A stretch of DNA of 64,000 bases, taken from assembly GCA_018056765.1 (NCBI GenBank), contig JAGPFA010000001.1, positions 124,001 through 188,000 of the forward strand. The letters are read 5' to 3'. The translations under genes and the position numbers were made by a program. Below are positions 26,714-34,598 of this stretch, piece after piece (positions within the stretch are counted from its first letter, which is position 1; the number at the start of each line of letters is the position of its first letter). This stretch comes from Syntrophaceae bacterium (GTDB lineage: Bacteria > Desulfobacterota > Syntrophia > Syntrophales > Smithellaceae). Below the pieces are notes generated by a model. The model made no database searches, was not told the DNA's origin, and saw only the letters and a list, made by a program, of their open reading frames with translations.

Positions 26714-27621
26714 TGAAAGTGGATCAGGCGGCGACATTGCGGGAAATAAAGAAGAAAGAAGAATATGTTCAAAAACACCGGAAAGGCACGACGCACGATG
26801 CTCCCAAGCCTCGCGACGTGAGGGTCCTTTCCGTAACCAGCGGTAAAGGCGGCGTGGGGAAAACGAATATCGCGGCAAATCTGGCTTATTTGCTGGCGAA
26901 ACAGCGTAAAAAAATGCTTGTGCTCGACGCCGACGCCGGACTGGCCAACATTGATGTAATTCTTGGAATAAACCCGCGCTACAATTTATCGCATGTTTTG
27001 AAAGGAGAAAAAACGATCGCGGAAACGCTGGTAGAAGGTCCCGGGGGCATCAGGATTTTACCTTCTGCGTCCGGTCTTCCGGAAATGACGGATCTCTCAC
27101 GAGGGCAGAAGCTCACGCTGGTCGATGAGTTGAATACCCTAAACGGTGAAGTAGATTATGTTCTGATTGATACGGGTGCCGGGATTTCTTCGAATGTTAT
27201 GTATTTTAACATGGCGGCCAAGGAAATAATTGTTGTGGCGACTCCGGAGCCTACTTCTTTAACCGATGCCTACGCGCTGATCAAGGTTCTCTATCAACGT
27301 CACGCCAAGAGGCGCTTCCGACTGATTGCCAATATGGTAAAAAACGCGGAGGAAGGCAAAGAGATATTTTCGCGTCTGGGGCGTGCGACCGATCATTTTC
27401 TGAATTTAACTATTGAATATTTAGGTCATATCGTATTAGATGAAAAGGTCAATGGGGCGGTCCGGCAGCAGAAAGCTTTTGCGGAATTATACCCTCAGTG
27501 CCCGTCTGCTCTTTGTCTTGCAAAAATAGCGGAGAAAATTTCTTCGGAGACAATACAAGAGTATGAAAACGGCAGCATTAAGTTCTTCTGGGAAGAGATC
27601 ATCAACCAAGGCCAAGCTTAA
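26713..27621 (+). CDS. flhG: MinD-like flagellar number regulator FlhG
   Basis: A 302-residue ParA/MinD-family ATPase with deviant Walker A SGKGGVGKTN (about residues 43-52), LVLDADAGLANIDVILG and DTGAGIS. A short basic N-terminal helix region (1-35) resembles the FlhF-activating segment of FlhG (DQAATLRE). It limits flagellar number and acts on FlhF. ATG 26713 is chosen: AAGGAG is 5 bp upstream and the codon overlaps the flhF stop; a TTG at 26710 is the alternative. Confidence 0.94.
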   Translation: MKVDQAATLREIKKKEEYVQKHRKGTTHDAPKPRDVRVLSVTSGKGGVGKTNIAANLAYLLAKQRKKMLVLDADAGLANIDVILGINPRYNLSHVLKGEKTIAETLVEGPGGIRILPSASGLPEMTDLSRGQKLTLVDELNTLNGEVDYVLIDTGAGISSNVMYFNMAAKEIIVVATPEPTSLTDAYALIKVLYQRHAKRRFRLIANMVKNAEEGKEIFSRLGRATDHFLNLTIEYLGHIVLDEKVNGAVRQQKAFAELYPQCPSALCLAKIAEKISSETIQEYENGSIKFFWEEIINQGQA

Positions 27622-28324
27622 AGAGGAGCGTGATGCTCAAATTCTGAAGTATGCGCCGCTGGTGAAGAATATCGTCGGCAGGCTGGCCGCCAAACTTCCC
27701 ATAGACGCGGCGGATAAGGAAGACCTGGTCAATGTAGGAGTCATGGGACTGATGTCGGCGCTGGAAAAGTACGACAAGTCGCGTAACGTCCAGTTTGAGA
27801 CATATGCCAGTTTCCGGATACGCGGCGCAGTGCTCGATGAGCTCCGGGCCAAAGACTGGGTTCCGCGGGCCACGCGCAGCAAAGATAATAAAATCGAGAA
27901 CGCGATAAGTGCGCTGAAAAAGAAACTCGGCCGGGCACCAGAAGAAATGGAGATTGCCGGGCACATGGGCATTTCGCTGGCCGAATATCATAAGATGCTT
28001 GACGAGGCCAGATGCATATCTCTTATTTCCACCGAAGACCTGCCGCCCGATTATCTTGAGAAATTCAGCCGCAATGATGTGCTGGAGATGATAAATGAAA
28101 GCAACCCGCTGCATCTGCTGGTCAATATGGAATTCAAAGACAAATTGAAGCAGGCGATTGATCAGCTGCCTCCAAAGGAAAAACTGGTATTGTCACTGTA
28201 TTATTTTGAGGAAATGACCATGAGGGAAGCAGGCAGGGTGATGGAGCTTACCGAGTCACGTATTTGCCAATTGCACGCGCAGGCGGTTCTGCGACTGCGC
28301 AGCATGGTCAAGTTTGCCAGGTGA
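27563..28324 (+). CDS. fliA: Flagellar sigma factor FliA (sigma-28)
   Basis: A 253-residue sigma factor with region 2 (YAPLVKNIVGRLAAKLP, DLVNVGVMGLMSALEKYD, FETYASFRIRGAVLDELR), region 3 and region 4 (LPPKEKLVLSLYYFEEMTMRE, LTESRICQLHAQAVLRLR; landmarks given in parts). It directs RNA polymerase to late flagellar promoters and is held inactive by FlgM, encoded at 36933. The first in-frame ATG overlaps flhG by 59 bp; no later start codon leaves region 2 intact, so the overlap seems real. Confidence 0.96.
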   Translation: MKTAALSSSGKRSSTKAKLKEERDAQILKYAPLVKNIVGRLAAKLPIDAADKEDLVNVGVMGLMSALEKYDKSRNVQFETYASFRIRGAVLDELRAKDWVPRATRSKDNKIENAISALKKKLGRAPEEMEIAGHMGISLAEYHKMLDEARCISLISTEDLPPDYLEKFSRNDVLEMINESNPLHLLVNMEFKDKLKQAIDQLPPKEKLVLSLYYFEEMTMREAGRVMELTESRICQLHAQAVLRLRSMVKFAR

Positions 28325-28339
28325 ACCGAGGTTTACGAA

Positions 28340-28984
28340 GTGAAAAAAGCGAAACTGGATCTGTGGGAAGACATTCCTGAACCTGAACTGCAGGCCGTTT
28401 TGCCGGTGCAGATGGATGATAGTTCCGAGGATGCAGCGCAGGAAGGATTTTTCAGGAAATGGGCCAGAAATAAGCTGTTTATTTTGATCATGCCGGCGGC
28501 CCTGGTTTTGCTGCTTATTGTTTCTGTGGCCACTGTTTTGGTAATACGTGGAATTAACAAAAAACAGGTTGCCAAAACTCAGATTCAGATGCCACAGGAA
28601 GAAGACAAAGACCAACGAACACGAAAAAGCGCCTCGGTAGCGGAAGAAATTGTCCGGGAAAGTGAACCAGCCGTGTCCGTAAGGACTGAAACATTGCATT
28701 TTACCGATTTCATCATCGACCTGAAAGACGCTGCGGGAAACAGCCATGTATTGATTTGTGATGTGGCGTTAGAAATTACCGACACAGGTAAAGGCGACCG
28801 CATACAAAAAATTACCCTCATCAGAGGAGCAATCATCAAGGCAACTCAGGCCAGAAGTGTGGTCGCTTTGAGGTCCGTTGAGGAGCGTAAAAAGTTGAAA
28901 AAAGATTTTGCCGCCGCGCTGGAGAGGATCCTGGGCGATGGCTCCGTCAAGGATGTTTATTTCACTAATTATTTGATTATATGA
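28340..28984 (+). CDS. Second FliL-like membrane protein
   Basis: A 214-residue protein with GTG start: acidic cytoplasmic N terminus, one membrane helix (LFILIMPAALVLLLIVSVAT, about 50-72), a charged linker, then a FliL-type periplasmic domain (about 118-214) with FTDFIIDLKDAAGNSHVL and the C-terminal KDVYFTNYLII, which parallels the KVYFTEFVIQ end of FliL at 17944. Two FliL paralogs in one cluster suggest a specialised partner, perhaps for a different stator; that is inference. It follows fliA by 15 bp. Confidence 0.75.
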   Translation: MKKAKLDLWEDIPEPELQAVLPVQMDDSSEDAAQEGFFRKWARNKLFILIMPAALVLLLIVSVATVLVIRGINKKQVAKTQIQMPQEEDKDQRTRKSASVAEEIVRESEPAVSVRTETLHFTDFIIDLKDAAGNSHVLICDVALEITDTGKGDRIQKITLIRGAIIKATQARSVVALRSVEERKKLKKDFAAALERILGDGSVKDVYFTNYLII

Positions 28985-29032
28985 TATTAAGTTTTCTTTG
29001 GCGGAAGACTTTTGATTACCAAAAGGACAGTG

Positions 29033-29779
29033 ATGGAAAAAGACAATAAACAGACACTTTTGGAAAAGGAATTTTTAGCTACATTCCTCAAGGAGCTGAT
29101 GCCGGGAATTTTGCATAACTTTGCCAACCCGTTAAACGGCATCATGGGACGTTCCAAATTGTTGCAGCGCCGCATCGATGCATTTTTCAAAAATATGAGA
29201 GAGCAGCACCCCGAAGCAGCCGACCTCCTGTCAGAAGAATTCGAAAAAATAAAAAATGATGTCCGTTCCATCAATAATGAATCTGATGCTTTTTTCCGGA
29301 TGTTCAGGGATATAAGTGCAAAATTCTATGCTCTGGCCGCCCGCGAAGAAGAGAGAATCAGCCTTTCCCAGATGCTTGCCGCCGAGATGCGTTTTGCCGA
29401 TTTTTATCTTGAATTCAAACATGAAATCACCAAAGCGCTGGAAATTGATAGAGAAATTCCAGAAATAAAAGGATATGCGGCAGAATTGTCGCTTAGTTTC
29501 TGGAGACTGATCAGATTTGCCATGGTTTCGGCGCTACGGAGCAAAAAAAAGGAATTTTTTCTCTCGACCGGTCATGATCGTGAAAACATCATTGTTCTGA
29601 TTAAATATTCGAGCAAAGAATCAGAATCGCCGTCCGACAGGCCCAACGCAGGGGTAGAGGCGGCAACGGAAATTCTAAAACAATATTCAGCCGGGGTTCA
29701 ATTGTCTGGCGAAAAAGGGATCAATGAGATCAGAGTGGAGATCCCTTACCACCATGGCGCGGCTGAATTAAAAATTTAA
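29033..29779 (+). CDS. Kinase-like protein with DHp-type helix pair, degenerate ATPase part
   Basis: A 248-residue protein without membrane helix. Near residue 27 it has ILHNFANPLNGIMGRSKLL, which resembles the H box of histidine kinases (His followed by Asn-Pro-Leu). A long helical region follows (to about 130). The C-terminal half (FWRLIRFAMVSALRSKKKEF, ENIIVLIKYSS, GEKGINEIRVEIPY) hints at the order of an HATPase fold, but no D-x-G-x-G or GxGxG nucleotide motif is visible. It could be a phosphotransferase of the ChpT/Spo0B type or an inactive kinase. ATG 29033 has AAGGAC upstream; the earlier TTG (29012) does not. Confidence 0.6.
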   Translation: MEKDNKQTLLEKEFLATFLKELMPGILHNFANPLNGIMGRSKLLQRRIDAFFKNMREQHPEAADLLSEEFEKIKNDVRSINNESDAFFRMFRDISAKFYALAAREEERISLSQMLAAEMRFADFYLEFKHEITKALEIDREIPEIKGYAAELSLSFWRLIRFAMVSALRSKKKEFFLSTGHDRENIIVLIKYSSKESESPSDRPNAGVEAATEILKQYSAGVQLSGEKGINEIRVEIPYHHGAAELKI

Positions 29780-29817
29780 GTAAATTTGAATGATTGACGA
29801 TATGTAAGGTAGAAAAC

Positions 29818-29845
29818 CTTTTCAGGGGGGAAATCTTCTGAAAAG
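29818..29845 (+). repeat. Short hairpin upstream of the 102-residue gene
   Basis: CTTTTCAG (29818-29825) and CTGAAAAG (29838-29845) form a perfect 8-bp inverted repeat 15 bp before the next start codon. No T-run follows, so it is not a clear terminator. Confidence 0.3.
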
Positions 29846-29859
29846 ACGGAGTAATTGAG

Positions 29860-30168
29860 ATGGCCAGGGCCATAGACCTTCAATCGTCGATTTTGCAAAC
29901 CTCTGTTACAGAGAGAGTTCAGCAGATCCAGCAACAGCATGCGGACATGCAGCAGCGGTACTTCCAACTGAAGCTCTCTGAAGAGGACAGGTTGGCGCGT
30001 GAAAAAATCAGAGAATTCGAGGAAGCGGAAAAGGCGAAATTAAGAAGAAAAGAACAAAGACAGGACCATCAATCCGGCTTCGGGCAGCAAATGGCTAAGG
30101 ACATGCCTGCAGCAGACGATGATGATGAGGATCCGCTGCAGGGAGGTCATGTCAACATAAAGGTATAG
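29860..30168 (+). CDS. Small coiled-coil protein of the flagellar cluster, unknown function
   Basis: A 102-residue, highly charged protein with a helical Gln/Glu/Arg-rich middle (VQQIQQQHADMQQRYFQLKL) and an acidic tail (PAADDDDEDP). No domain is recognised. Similar small charged proteins occur in deltaproteobacterial flagellar loci, but I cannot name a family. GGAG lies 7 bp before the ATG. It ends 1 bp before the next gene and appears to belong to the same unit. Confidence 0.65.
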   Translation: MARAIDLQSSILQTSVTERVQQIQQQHADMQQRYFQLKLSEEDRLAREKIREFEEAEKAKLRRKEQRQDHQSGFGQQMAKDMPAADDDDEDPLQGGHVNIKV

Positions 30169-30169
30169 C

Positions 30170-30637
30170 ATGAATATCTCAAACCCTGTCCTCCTGCATC
30201 TGATCATCGATCTTGTTTTGTTGCTGGCGGTCATTTTCCTTCTTTGGCGGGTCAATACCAACTTAAAAAAACCTAAGGACAATTCCTATCAGGAAATGAT
30301 AAACGGCTTTCGGGCCGTCGTGGAAGAGTCACAGGCAGCATCCGAGAGCTTCCTTGAATCTGTGGAAAAGAGCCGCCTGGCTTTTAAAGAAATCGCTCTC
30401 GAATTGGACCTGAAGGAAAAAAGAGTCAGGTCGCTTCTGGACAAAAAAGACGAAGGAGCGGCAGCTGTTGCAAAAAATGATGGGGCTGTTGCTGTTGTGG
30501 ACGATAAGCATGCCCGGGTTGTCGAAATGATCAAAAGAGGCAATTCTCATGAACAGACAGCACGGGAGACCGGTTTTTCTGAGGCGGAAATTGAGCTTAT
30601 TATTGATCTGTACAGGATAAAAAATGAGACATCCTGA
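30170..30637 (+). CDS. Membrane-anchored small protein with C-terminal HTH-like segment (DUF2802/DUF6115-like)
   Basis: A 155-residue protein: N-terminal membrane helix (LLHLIIDLVLLLAVIFLLW, about 8-26), a coiled-coil middle and a C-terminal segment VVEMIKRGNSHEQTARETGF-SEAEIELIIDL that looks like the helix-turn-helix-like ending of DUF2802/DUF6115 proteins found near flagellar and chemotaxis genes. The family name is a recollection, not a search result. It overlaps the next gene by one base (TGATG). Confidence 0.65.
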   Translation: MNISNPVLLHLIIDLVLLLAVIFLLWRVNTNLKKPKDNSYQEMINGFRAVVEESQAASESFLESVEKSRLAFKEIALELDLKEKRVRSLLDKKDEGAAAVAKNDGAVAVVDDKHARVVEMIKRGNSHEQTARETGFSEAEIELIIDLYRIKNETS

Positions 30638-31785
30638 TGGCCGTGAATTCAGTAACACCGGGCATAACCTTCAAGCCGGACAATATTTCCGTCACCACTA
30701 AAACAAACCTGCCTTTGCCGCAGTTCAGGGCCGGGGAGGTCCTCAACGTCAATATCATCGAAAAAATCGCTGCCGATCAATACCTGCTTTCTGTTAAGGG
30801 CGCCACAATCAGGGCAAACAGCTCCCTTTTACTCAATGCCGGAGAGCAAATCCGTGTGCGTGTGCAAAGTGTTGTGCCGCAAATTGTTTTAAATCTGTTC
30901 GACGCGGTGCCCAAGGACGCGGCTCAAATAAATGCACAGCTCATACAATGGCGTGTTGACCCCGATTCTTTTGTGTCGCTCCTGGGCAGGCTTTCAGAAA
31001 TATCCTCCCTTCTTAAGTCGGTTGAACTGCCAGGCTTTCTTCGCGGAGAGGCACAGGCACTTCTGGCACTTTTTAGCAGCCTCGTTTTTTCATCCCGTAC
31101 CAGAAATAATCCTCTGTTTGTAAAGGATTTCCTTTCCAGATGCGGATTATTGCTCGAAAGTGATTTGGCTGCAGCCCTCGCCGGTTCAGAAACAGCACAT
31201 AGAGAGGTTTCCTCCAAAGGAAATCTAAAGGCAGCTTTGTTTAAATTAGCCGCCGCACTGCAGGAGGCCGGGCAGGGGAACTTCAGTCGCACCGAGGCGG
31301 CCGGATTGGCCTCGCTGGCGTCTTTTGCTTCTGAAGCCCTAAACACCATTCAGGGCAGGCAGGTGGCAGCGCTTGTTTATCAGAACAATGAATCAGGGCT
31401 ATACCTCCAAATCCCCCTGGAATTATCAAAAGGGTATGGTACAGCCGATATTTTTATCAAACCTGATGATAAAAATGCCGAAGGCAAGAATAAATTTTCT
31501 TCCTGCCGCCTCGTTCTTTTTTTATCTATGGATCTTCTTGGACAAATTGTCGTCGATGCCTCCCTAAGGGCAGGGCGGATAACATGTGTCCTCAAATGCG
31601 AAGACGAAAAAAGCGTTCAAATCATCAATGCGGAAGCGGAAAAACTTAAAGTTGCGCTAAGTGCCATCGGTTACACAGTAGAGAAGATCGAATGCCAAAA
31701 AGAAACTCAACTAAGCCGTAAAAAGCAAGAATATATCGACGAATATTTAATAGGTTCAGCAGCTATTGTTAATGAATTTGTTTAA
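30637..31785 (+). CDS. FliK-like C-terminal-domain protein
   Basis: A 382-residue protein. The N-terminal part (LPQFRAGEVLNVNIIEKIA, then beta-rich ANSSLLLNAGEQIRVRVQSV) and the C-terminal domain (about 280-360: SMDLLGQIVVDASLRAGRIT, AEKLKVALSAIGYTVEKIEC) fit the hook-length control/FliK superfamily layout. It is distinct from the FliK at 13995, lacking the long Gln/Ser-rich ruler region. Together with the FlhB-C-like gene just after it, it may tune the export specificity switch; this is inference. Confidence 0.65.
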   Translation: MAVNSVTPGITFKPDNISVTTKTNLPLPQFRAGEVLNVNIIEKIAADQYLLSVKGATIRANSSLLLNAGEQIRVRVQSVVPQIVLNLFDAVPKDAAQINAQLIQWRVDPDSFVSLLGRLSEISSLLKSVELPGFLRGEAQALLALFSSLVFSSRTRNNPLFVKDFLSRCGLLLESDLAAALAGSETAHREVSSKGNLKAALFKLAAALQEAGQGNFSRTEAAGLASLASFASEALNTIQGRQVAALVYQNNESGLYLQIPLELSKGYGTADIFIKPDDKNAEGKNKFSSCRLVLFLSMDLLGQIVVDASLRAGRITCVLKCEDEKSVQIINAEAEKLKVALSAIGYTVEKIECQKETQLSRKKQEYIDEYLIGSAAIVNEFV

Positions 31786-31794
31786 GGTATTAAA

Positions 31795-32103
31795 ATGAAG
31801 AAAAAGCTCGATGGTCTCCAGCCGCCGGTTAAAATTGCGACAGCGGTAAAGTATGACGCCCCAAAAAACGCCGCTCCTGCCGTGACTGCCACGGGGAGGG
31901 GGGCGATTGCCGAAAAGATCATCGAACTTGCTCACGAATATGGTATACCAATTAAAAATGACCCGGAACTGGCCCAGGTTCTTGGCAAACTAAAGCCGGG
32001 ATCTGAAATTCCCGTTGAACTTTACAGGGCTGTCGCCGAAATACTTGCCTTTGTTTATTCCCTCAATGAAGGACAGCGCCCCAAAACACATTTAAAATCG
32101 TGA
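31795..32103 (+). CDS. FlhB C-terminal-domain homolog (FhlB type)
   Basis: A 102-residue soluble protein. Residues about 37-95 match the FlhB cytoplasmic tail after the NPTH site (IAEKIIELAHEYGIPIKNDP, VELYRAVAEILAFVYSL); compare IAEKIRDIARENDVPIIEDK in FlhB at 22344. It lacks membrane helices and the NPTH motif. Free-standing FlhB-C homologs can replace the cleaved FlhB tail in some bacteria. It lies 9 bp after the second FliK-like gene. Confidence 0.85.
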   Translation: MKKKLDGLQPPVKIATAVKYDAPKNAAPAVTATGRGAIAEKIIELAHEYGIPIKNDPELAQVLGKLKPGSEIPVELYRAVAEILAFVYSLNEGQRPKTHLKS

Positions 32104-32113
32104 TTTAATAGAA

Positions 32114-32130
32114 GGGGAAAAATATTCCCC
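32114..32130. promoter_or_regulatory. GGGGAA palindrome shared with the fliK upstream region
   Basis: GGGGAAAAATATTCCCC is a 6-bp inverted repeat around AAATA. It shares the core GGGAAAAATATT with 13834-13845 upstream of fliK. It lies about 170 bp upstream of the flgF sigma-54 promoter. Confidence 0.45.
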
Positions 32131-32199
32131 AAGGTAAAAAATTGCCCCCAAAGATAAGACGCCGGGCGCATAGCAGGCGCGCCAATCCTGCGTCGTCAT

Positions 32200-32229
32200 T
32201 TGAAAATAAATCCTTACAATTAGTATAAT
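32200..32229 (+). promoter_or_regulatory. Possible sigma-70 promoter upstream of flgF
   Basis: TTGAAA (32200-32205), 18 bp, then TATAAT (32224-32229). It would give the flgF unit a second, housekeeping promoter. AT-rich context makes chance matches more likely. Confidence 0.4.
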
Positions 32230-32300
32230 ATCTGTAATATCAAATAGATAAGAGAGCCATGGAGGGCGGGTGCCCAAAGCTGGAATGCATGCCCCCTATC

Positions 32301-32316
32301 TGGCACATCGATTGCA
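32301..32316 (+). promoter_or_regulatory. Sigma-54 promoter for the flgF-flgJ unit
   Basis: TGGCACATCGATTGCA is a consensus site (GG at 32302-32303, GC at 32314-32315, N10), 29 bp before the flgF ATG. It lies inside an apparent upstream extension of the flgF frame and so argues against it. Confidence 0.9.
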
Positions 32317-32344
32317 AATCAGCTTCTCAGAAAGGAGAAGACAG

Positions 32345-33058
32345 ATGCTTTATGACGTGACCCAAATCGGGCTGGCCGGGGCAAGAAAGCTCCTTGAGCT
32401 GGATTTTGTGACCAACAATGTTGCCAACTCGGCCACGGCAGGATTCAAGGCGGAGCATCTCTATTATGCGATGCAGGGGAAAAATGTTGACCAGGGTGTT
32501 GCCCCGGGGCTCGGCCATACCGTATCGGCCATCGACTTTTCTCAGGGAACGCTTCAGACAACCGGCAATATCCTCGATCTGGCCATTGAGGGAGATGGGT
32601 TTTTCACCATTCAAACGAAGAAGGGAACCGCCTACACGCGTGAAGGTTCTTTCATACTCAATAAAAATAAAGAATTGGTCACGCCGCAGGGTGATTACGT
32701 TCTTGGGGATGGAGGCAAGATCATCATCGACGGTACCTCGGTGACCATCAATCAAGAAGGAATGATTTATGTGGACGAGAATCCGGTCGGTAAAATCAAA
32801 GTGACGGCCTTCGAAAAGCCTCAGAAGCTGGCGCGCTCTGCCGACGGCAAATATCTCGACCGAGATGGCGCCGGGGCAAAAAAAACAGCCGATTACAGAG
32901 TAAATAGCGGTTATCTGGAGATGTCCAACGTCAACGCGGTTCGTGAAATGACGGATATGATCAATATTCAACGCACATTTGAAACATATCAGAAAATCAT
33001 TTTGACTCTGCAGGACATGGACAAAATTTCCACAAACAGAATCGGTAAATTAGTATAG
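32345..33058 (+). CDS. flgF: Flagellar proximal rod protein FlgF
   Basis: A 237-residue axial protein with the rod N-terminal motif (VTNNVANSATAGFKAE), the DLAIEGDGFFTI motif, and C-terminal SGYLEMSNVNAVREMTDMIN. FlgF is the third proximal rod protein. The frame is open back to a GTG at 32270, but the sigma-54 promoter ends at 32316 and GAAAGGAGAAG precedes the ATG at 32345, so this start is firm. flgG follows by 13 bp. Confidence 0.93.
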   Translation: MLYDVTQIGLAGARKLLELDFVTNNVANSATAGFKAEHLYYAMQGKNVDQGVAPGLGHTVSAIDFSQGTLQTTGNILDLAIEGDGFFTIQTKKGTAYTREGSFILNKNKELVTPQGDYVLGDGGKIIIDGTSVTINQEGMIYVDENPVGKIKVTAFEKPQKLARSADGKYLDRDGAGAKKTADYRVNSGYLEMSNVNAVREMTDMINIQRTFETYQKIILTLQDMDKISTNRIGKLV

Positions 33059-33071
33059 GGGGACTGACAAT

Positions 33072-33857
33072 ATGATGAGATCACTGTGGACAGCCGCCAC
33101 CGGCATGGTGGCGCAGCAGATCGAACAGGACATCGTGGCCAATAACCTGGCAAACGTCAACACCGTAGGATTCAAGAAGTCGCGTGCCGATTTTCAGGAC
33201 CTGATGTATCAGATTTACGCCAAATCAGGGGCGGAGACATCGCAGGGCAACCAACTGCCGGTAGGCATTGAAGTGGGTATGGGTGTCAAGCCCATTTCCA
33301 CCCAGAGGATGTTTTTACAGGGAGATTATCAGCAAACCGGCAATCAATTTGACTGGGCAATCGAAAAAGACGGTTTTTTCCAGTTCGATGACAACGGTGA
33401 AACATATTACGGGCGGGCCGGAAACTTTAAAATCAACCGCGACGGACTGATTGTCAACTCGGAGGGGCTCCCGCTGCTGCCCAACATTACCATCCCGACG
33501 GGAACCGTTTCCTTTACTGTGGATACGGGGGGGACCTGGACGGCGGCGGACCAGGAGGGGAACCCTCTGGCTACCGGCAGGCTGGAGCTGGCGATTTTTC
33601 TTAATCCGGCGGGACTGACAGCAATCGGTAGAAACCTGTTTGCAAAATCCGAAGCCTCCGGCGAGGCGATCACCGGAAACCCGGGCGAAAACGGCATCGG
33701 CACGATCTCGCAGAATTTCCTGGAGATGTCCAATGTCAATGTCATTGACGAGATGGTGCGGATGATCGTGGGGCAACGCGCCTACGAAATAAACTCCAAG
33801 GCTATCCAGACCGCAGATGCCATGCTGGGGATTATCTCCGCTCTGAAGAGGTCGTAA
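33072..33857 (+). CDS. flgG: Flagellar distal rod protein FlgG
   Basis: A 261-residue axial protein of the normal FlgG length. N terminus MMRSLWTAATGMVAQQ with NNLANVNTVGFKKSRADF; C terminus NFLEMSNVNVIDEMVRMIVG and RAYEINSKAIQTADAML. It forms the drive-shaft distal rod that passes through the P and L rings encoded downstream. The stop abuts the flgA start. Confidence 0.98.
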   Translation: MMRSLWTAATGMVAQQIEQDIVANNLANVNTVGFKKSRADFQDLMYQIYAKSGAETSQGNQLPVGIEVGMGVKPISTQRMFLQGDYQQTGNQFDWAIEKDGFFQFDDNGETYYGRAGNFKINRDGLIVNSEGLPLLPNITIPTGTVSFTVDTGGTWTAADQEGNPLATGRLELAIFLNPAGLTAIGRNLFAKSEASGEAITGNPGENGIGTISQNFLEMSNVNVIDEMVRMIVGQRAYEINSKAIQTADAMLGIISALKRS

Positions 33858-34583
33858 ATGATGACCAAATTACGTCTAAAATACCTGTCCCTTTTGTTTA
33901 TGAGCATCCTTCTCCTTCCTGGTGTTGCTCTTTGCGACACTTTCACGGAGGATTATGAAAAGCAGCTCCTCAGGGAATTGCAGGAATACATTGAAGAAAA
34001 TTCACTACATCCGGAAGGCAATGCGCGTGTTTGGTTGCTCACTCGTGTGACGCCCCCGGAAAAAAATCCGGGAAAGCTCACCTGTCAGATAACAAGTCGT
34101 CCTGGTGAGGAATACATTGGCGACACTTCTTTCAGTGTGCGTGTTTTCAGTAATGGAGTTTTTCTAAAAGAAGAAATGTTGCGTGTGCGTATTGAGGTGC
34201 TGCGTGACTTTGTTTTCAGCATCAACGCGATTGCGAAAAATTCGACTATCACCGATGGGGATGTGACCGTGCAGAAAAAGTGGGTGCGTCGTATCCCGGC
34301 CAATTCCATCTGCTCGGTCGAGGAGGTCATCGGTAAAAGTATTGCCGTGGCGCTTCGTCCTCATGTGCAAATCACGCGCAATATGCTCAGAGAGGTTAAA
34401 ACGGTCAGTAAGGGGAAAATGGTAAAGGTCGTTTTGGATAACGGACTGATGAGGGTTGTGATGAACGGTCTGGCGGAAGAAGACGGGGCGGATGACTCCG
34501 TTATCAGAGTCCGCAATTTGAATTCAAATAAAATCATTTACGCACGGGTCGTTGGCCCGTCACTGGTTCAGATTGATTTCTGA
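33858..34583 (+). CDS. flgA: Flagellar P-ring chaperone FlgA
   Basis: A 241-residue periplasmic protein with signal peptide (1-26, cleavage near ALC-D). The C-terminal SAF-type domain (about 110-240) shows NSTITDGDVTVQKKWVRRIP, ITRNMLREVKTVSKGKMVKV and NLNSNKIIYARVVGPSLVQI. FlgA assists FlgI polymerisation into the P ring. It begins directly after flgG and is 15 bp ahead of flgH. Confidence 0.93.
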   Translation: MMTKLRLKYLSLLFMSILLLPGVALCDTFTEDYEKQLLRELQEYIEENSLHPEGNARVWLLTRVTPPEKNPGKLTCQITSRPGEEYIGDTSFSVRVFSNGVFLKEEMLRVRIEVLRDFVFSINAIAKNSTITDGDVTVQKKWVRRIPANSICSVEEVIGKSIAVALRPHVQITRNMLREVKTVSKGKMVKVVLDNGLMRVVMNGLAEEDGADDSVIRVRNLNSNKIIYARVVGPSLVQIDF

Positions 34584-34598
34584 AGAAAAGAGGCGGCA

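Noticed and set aside
32270..32344. GTG start extending flgF upstream
   Set aside because: It would overlap a consensus sigma-54 promoter at 32301-32316; the ATG at 32345 has a strong ribosome site.
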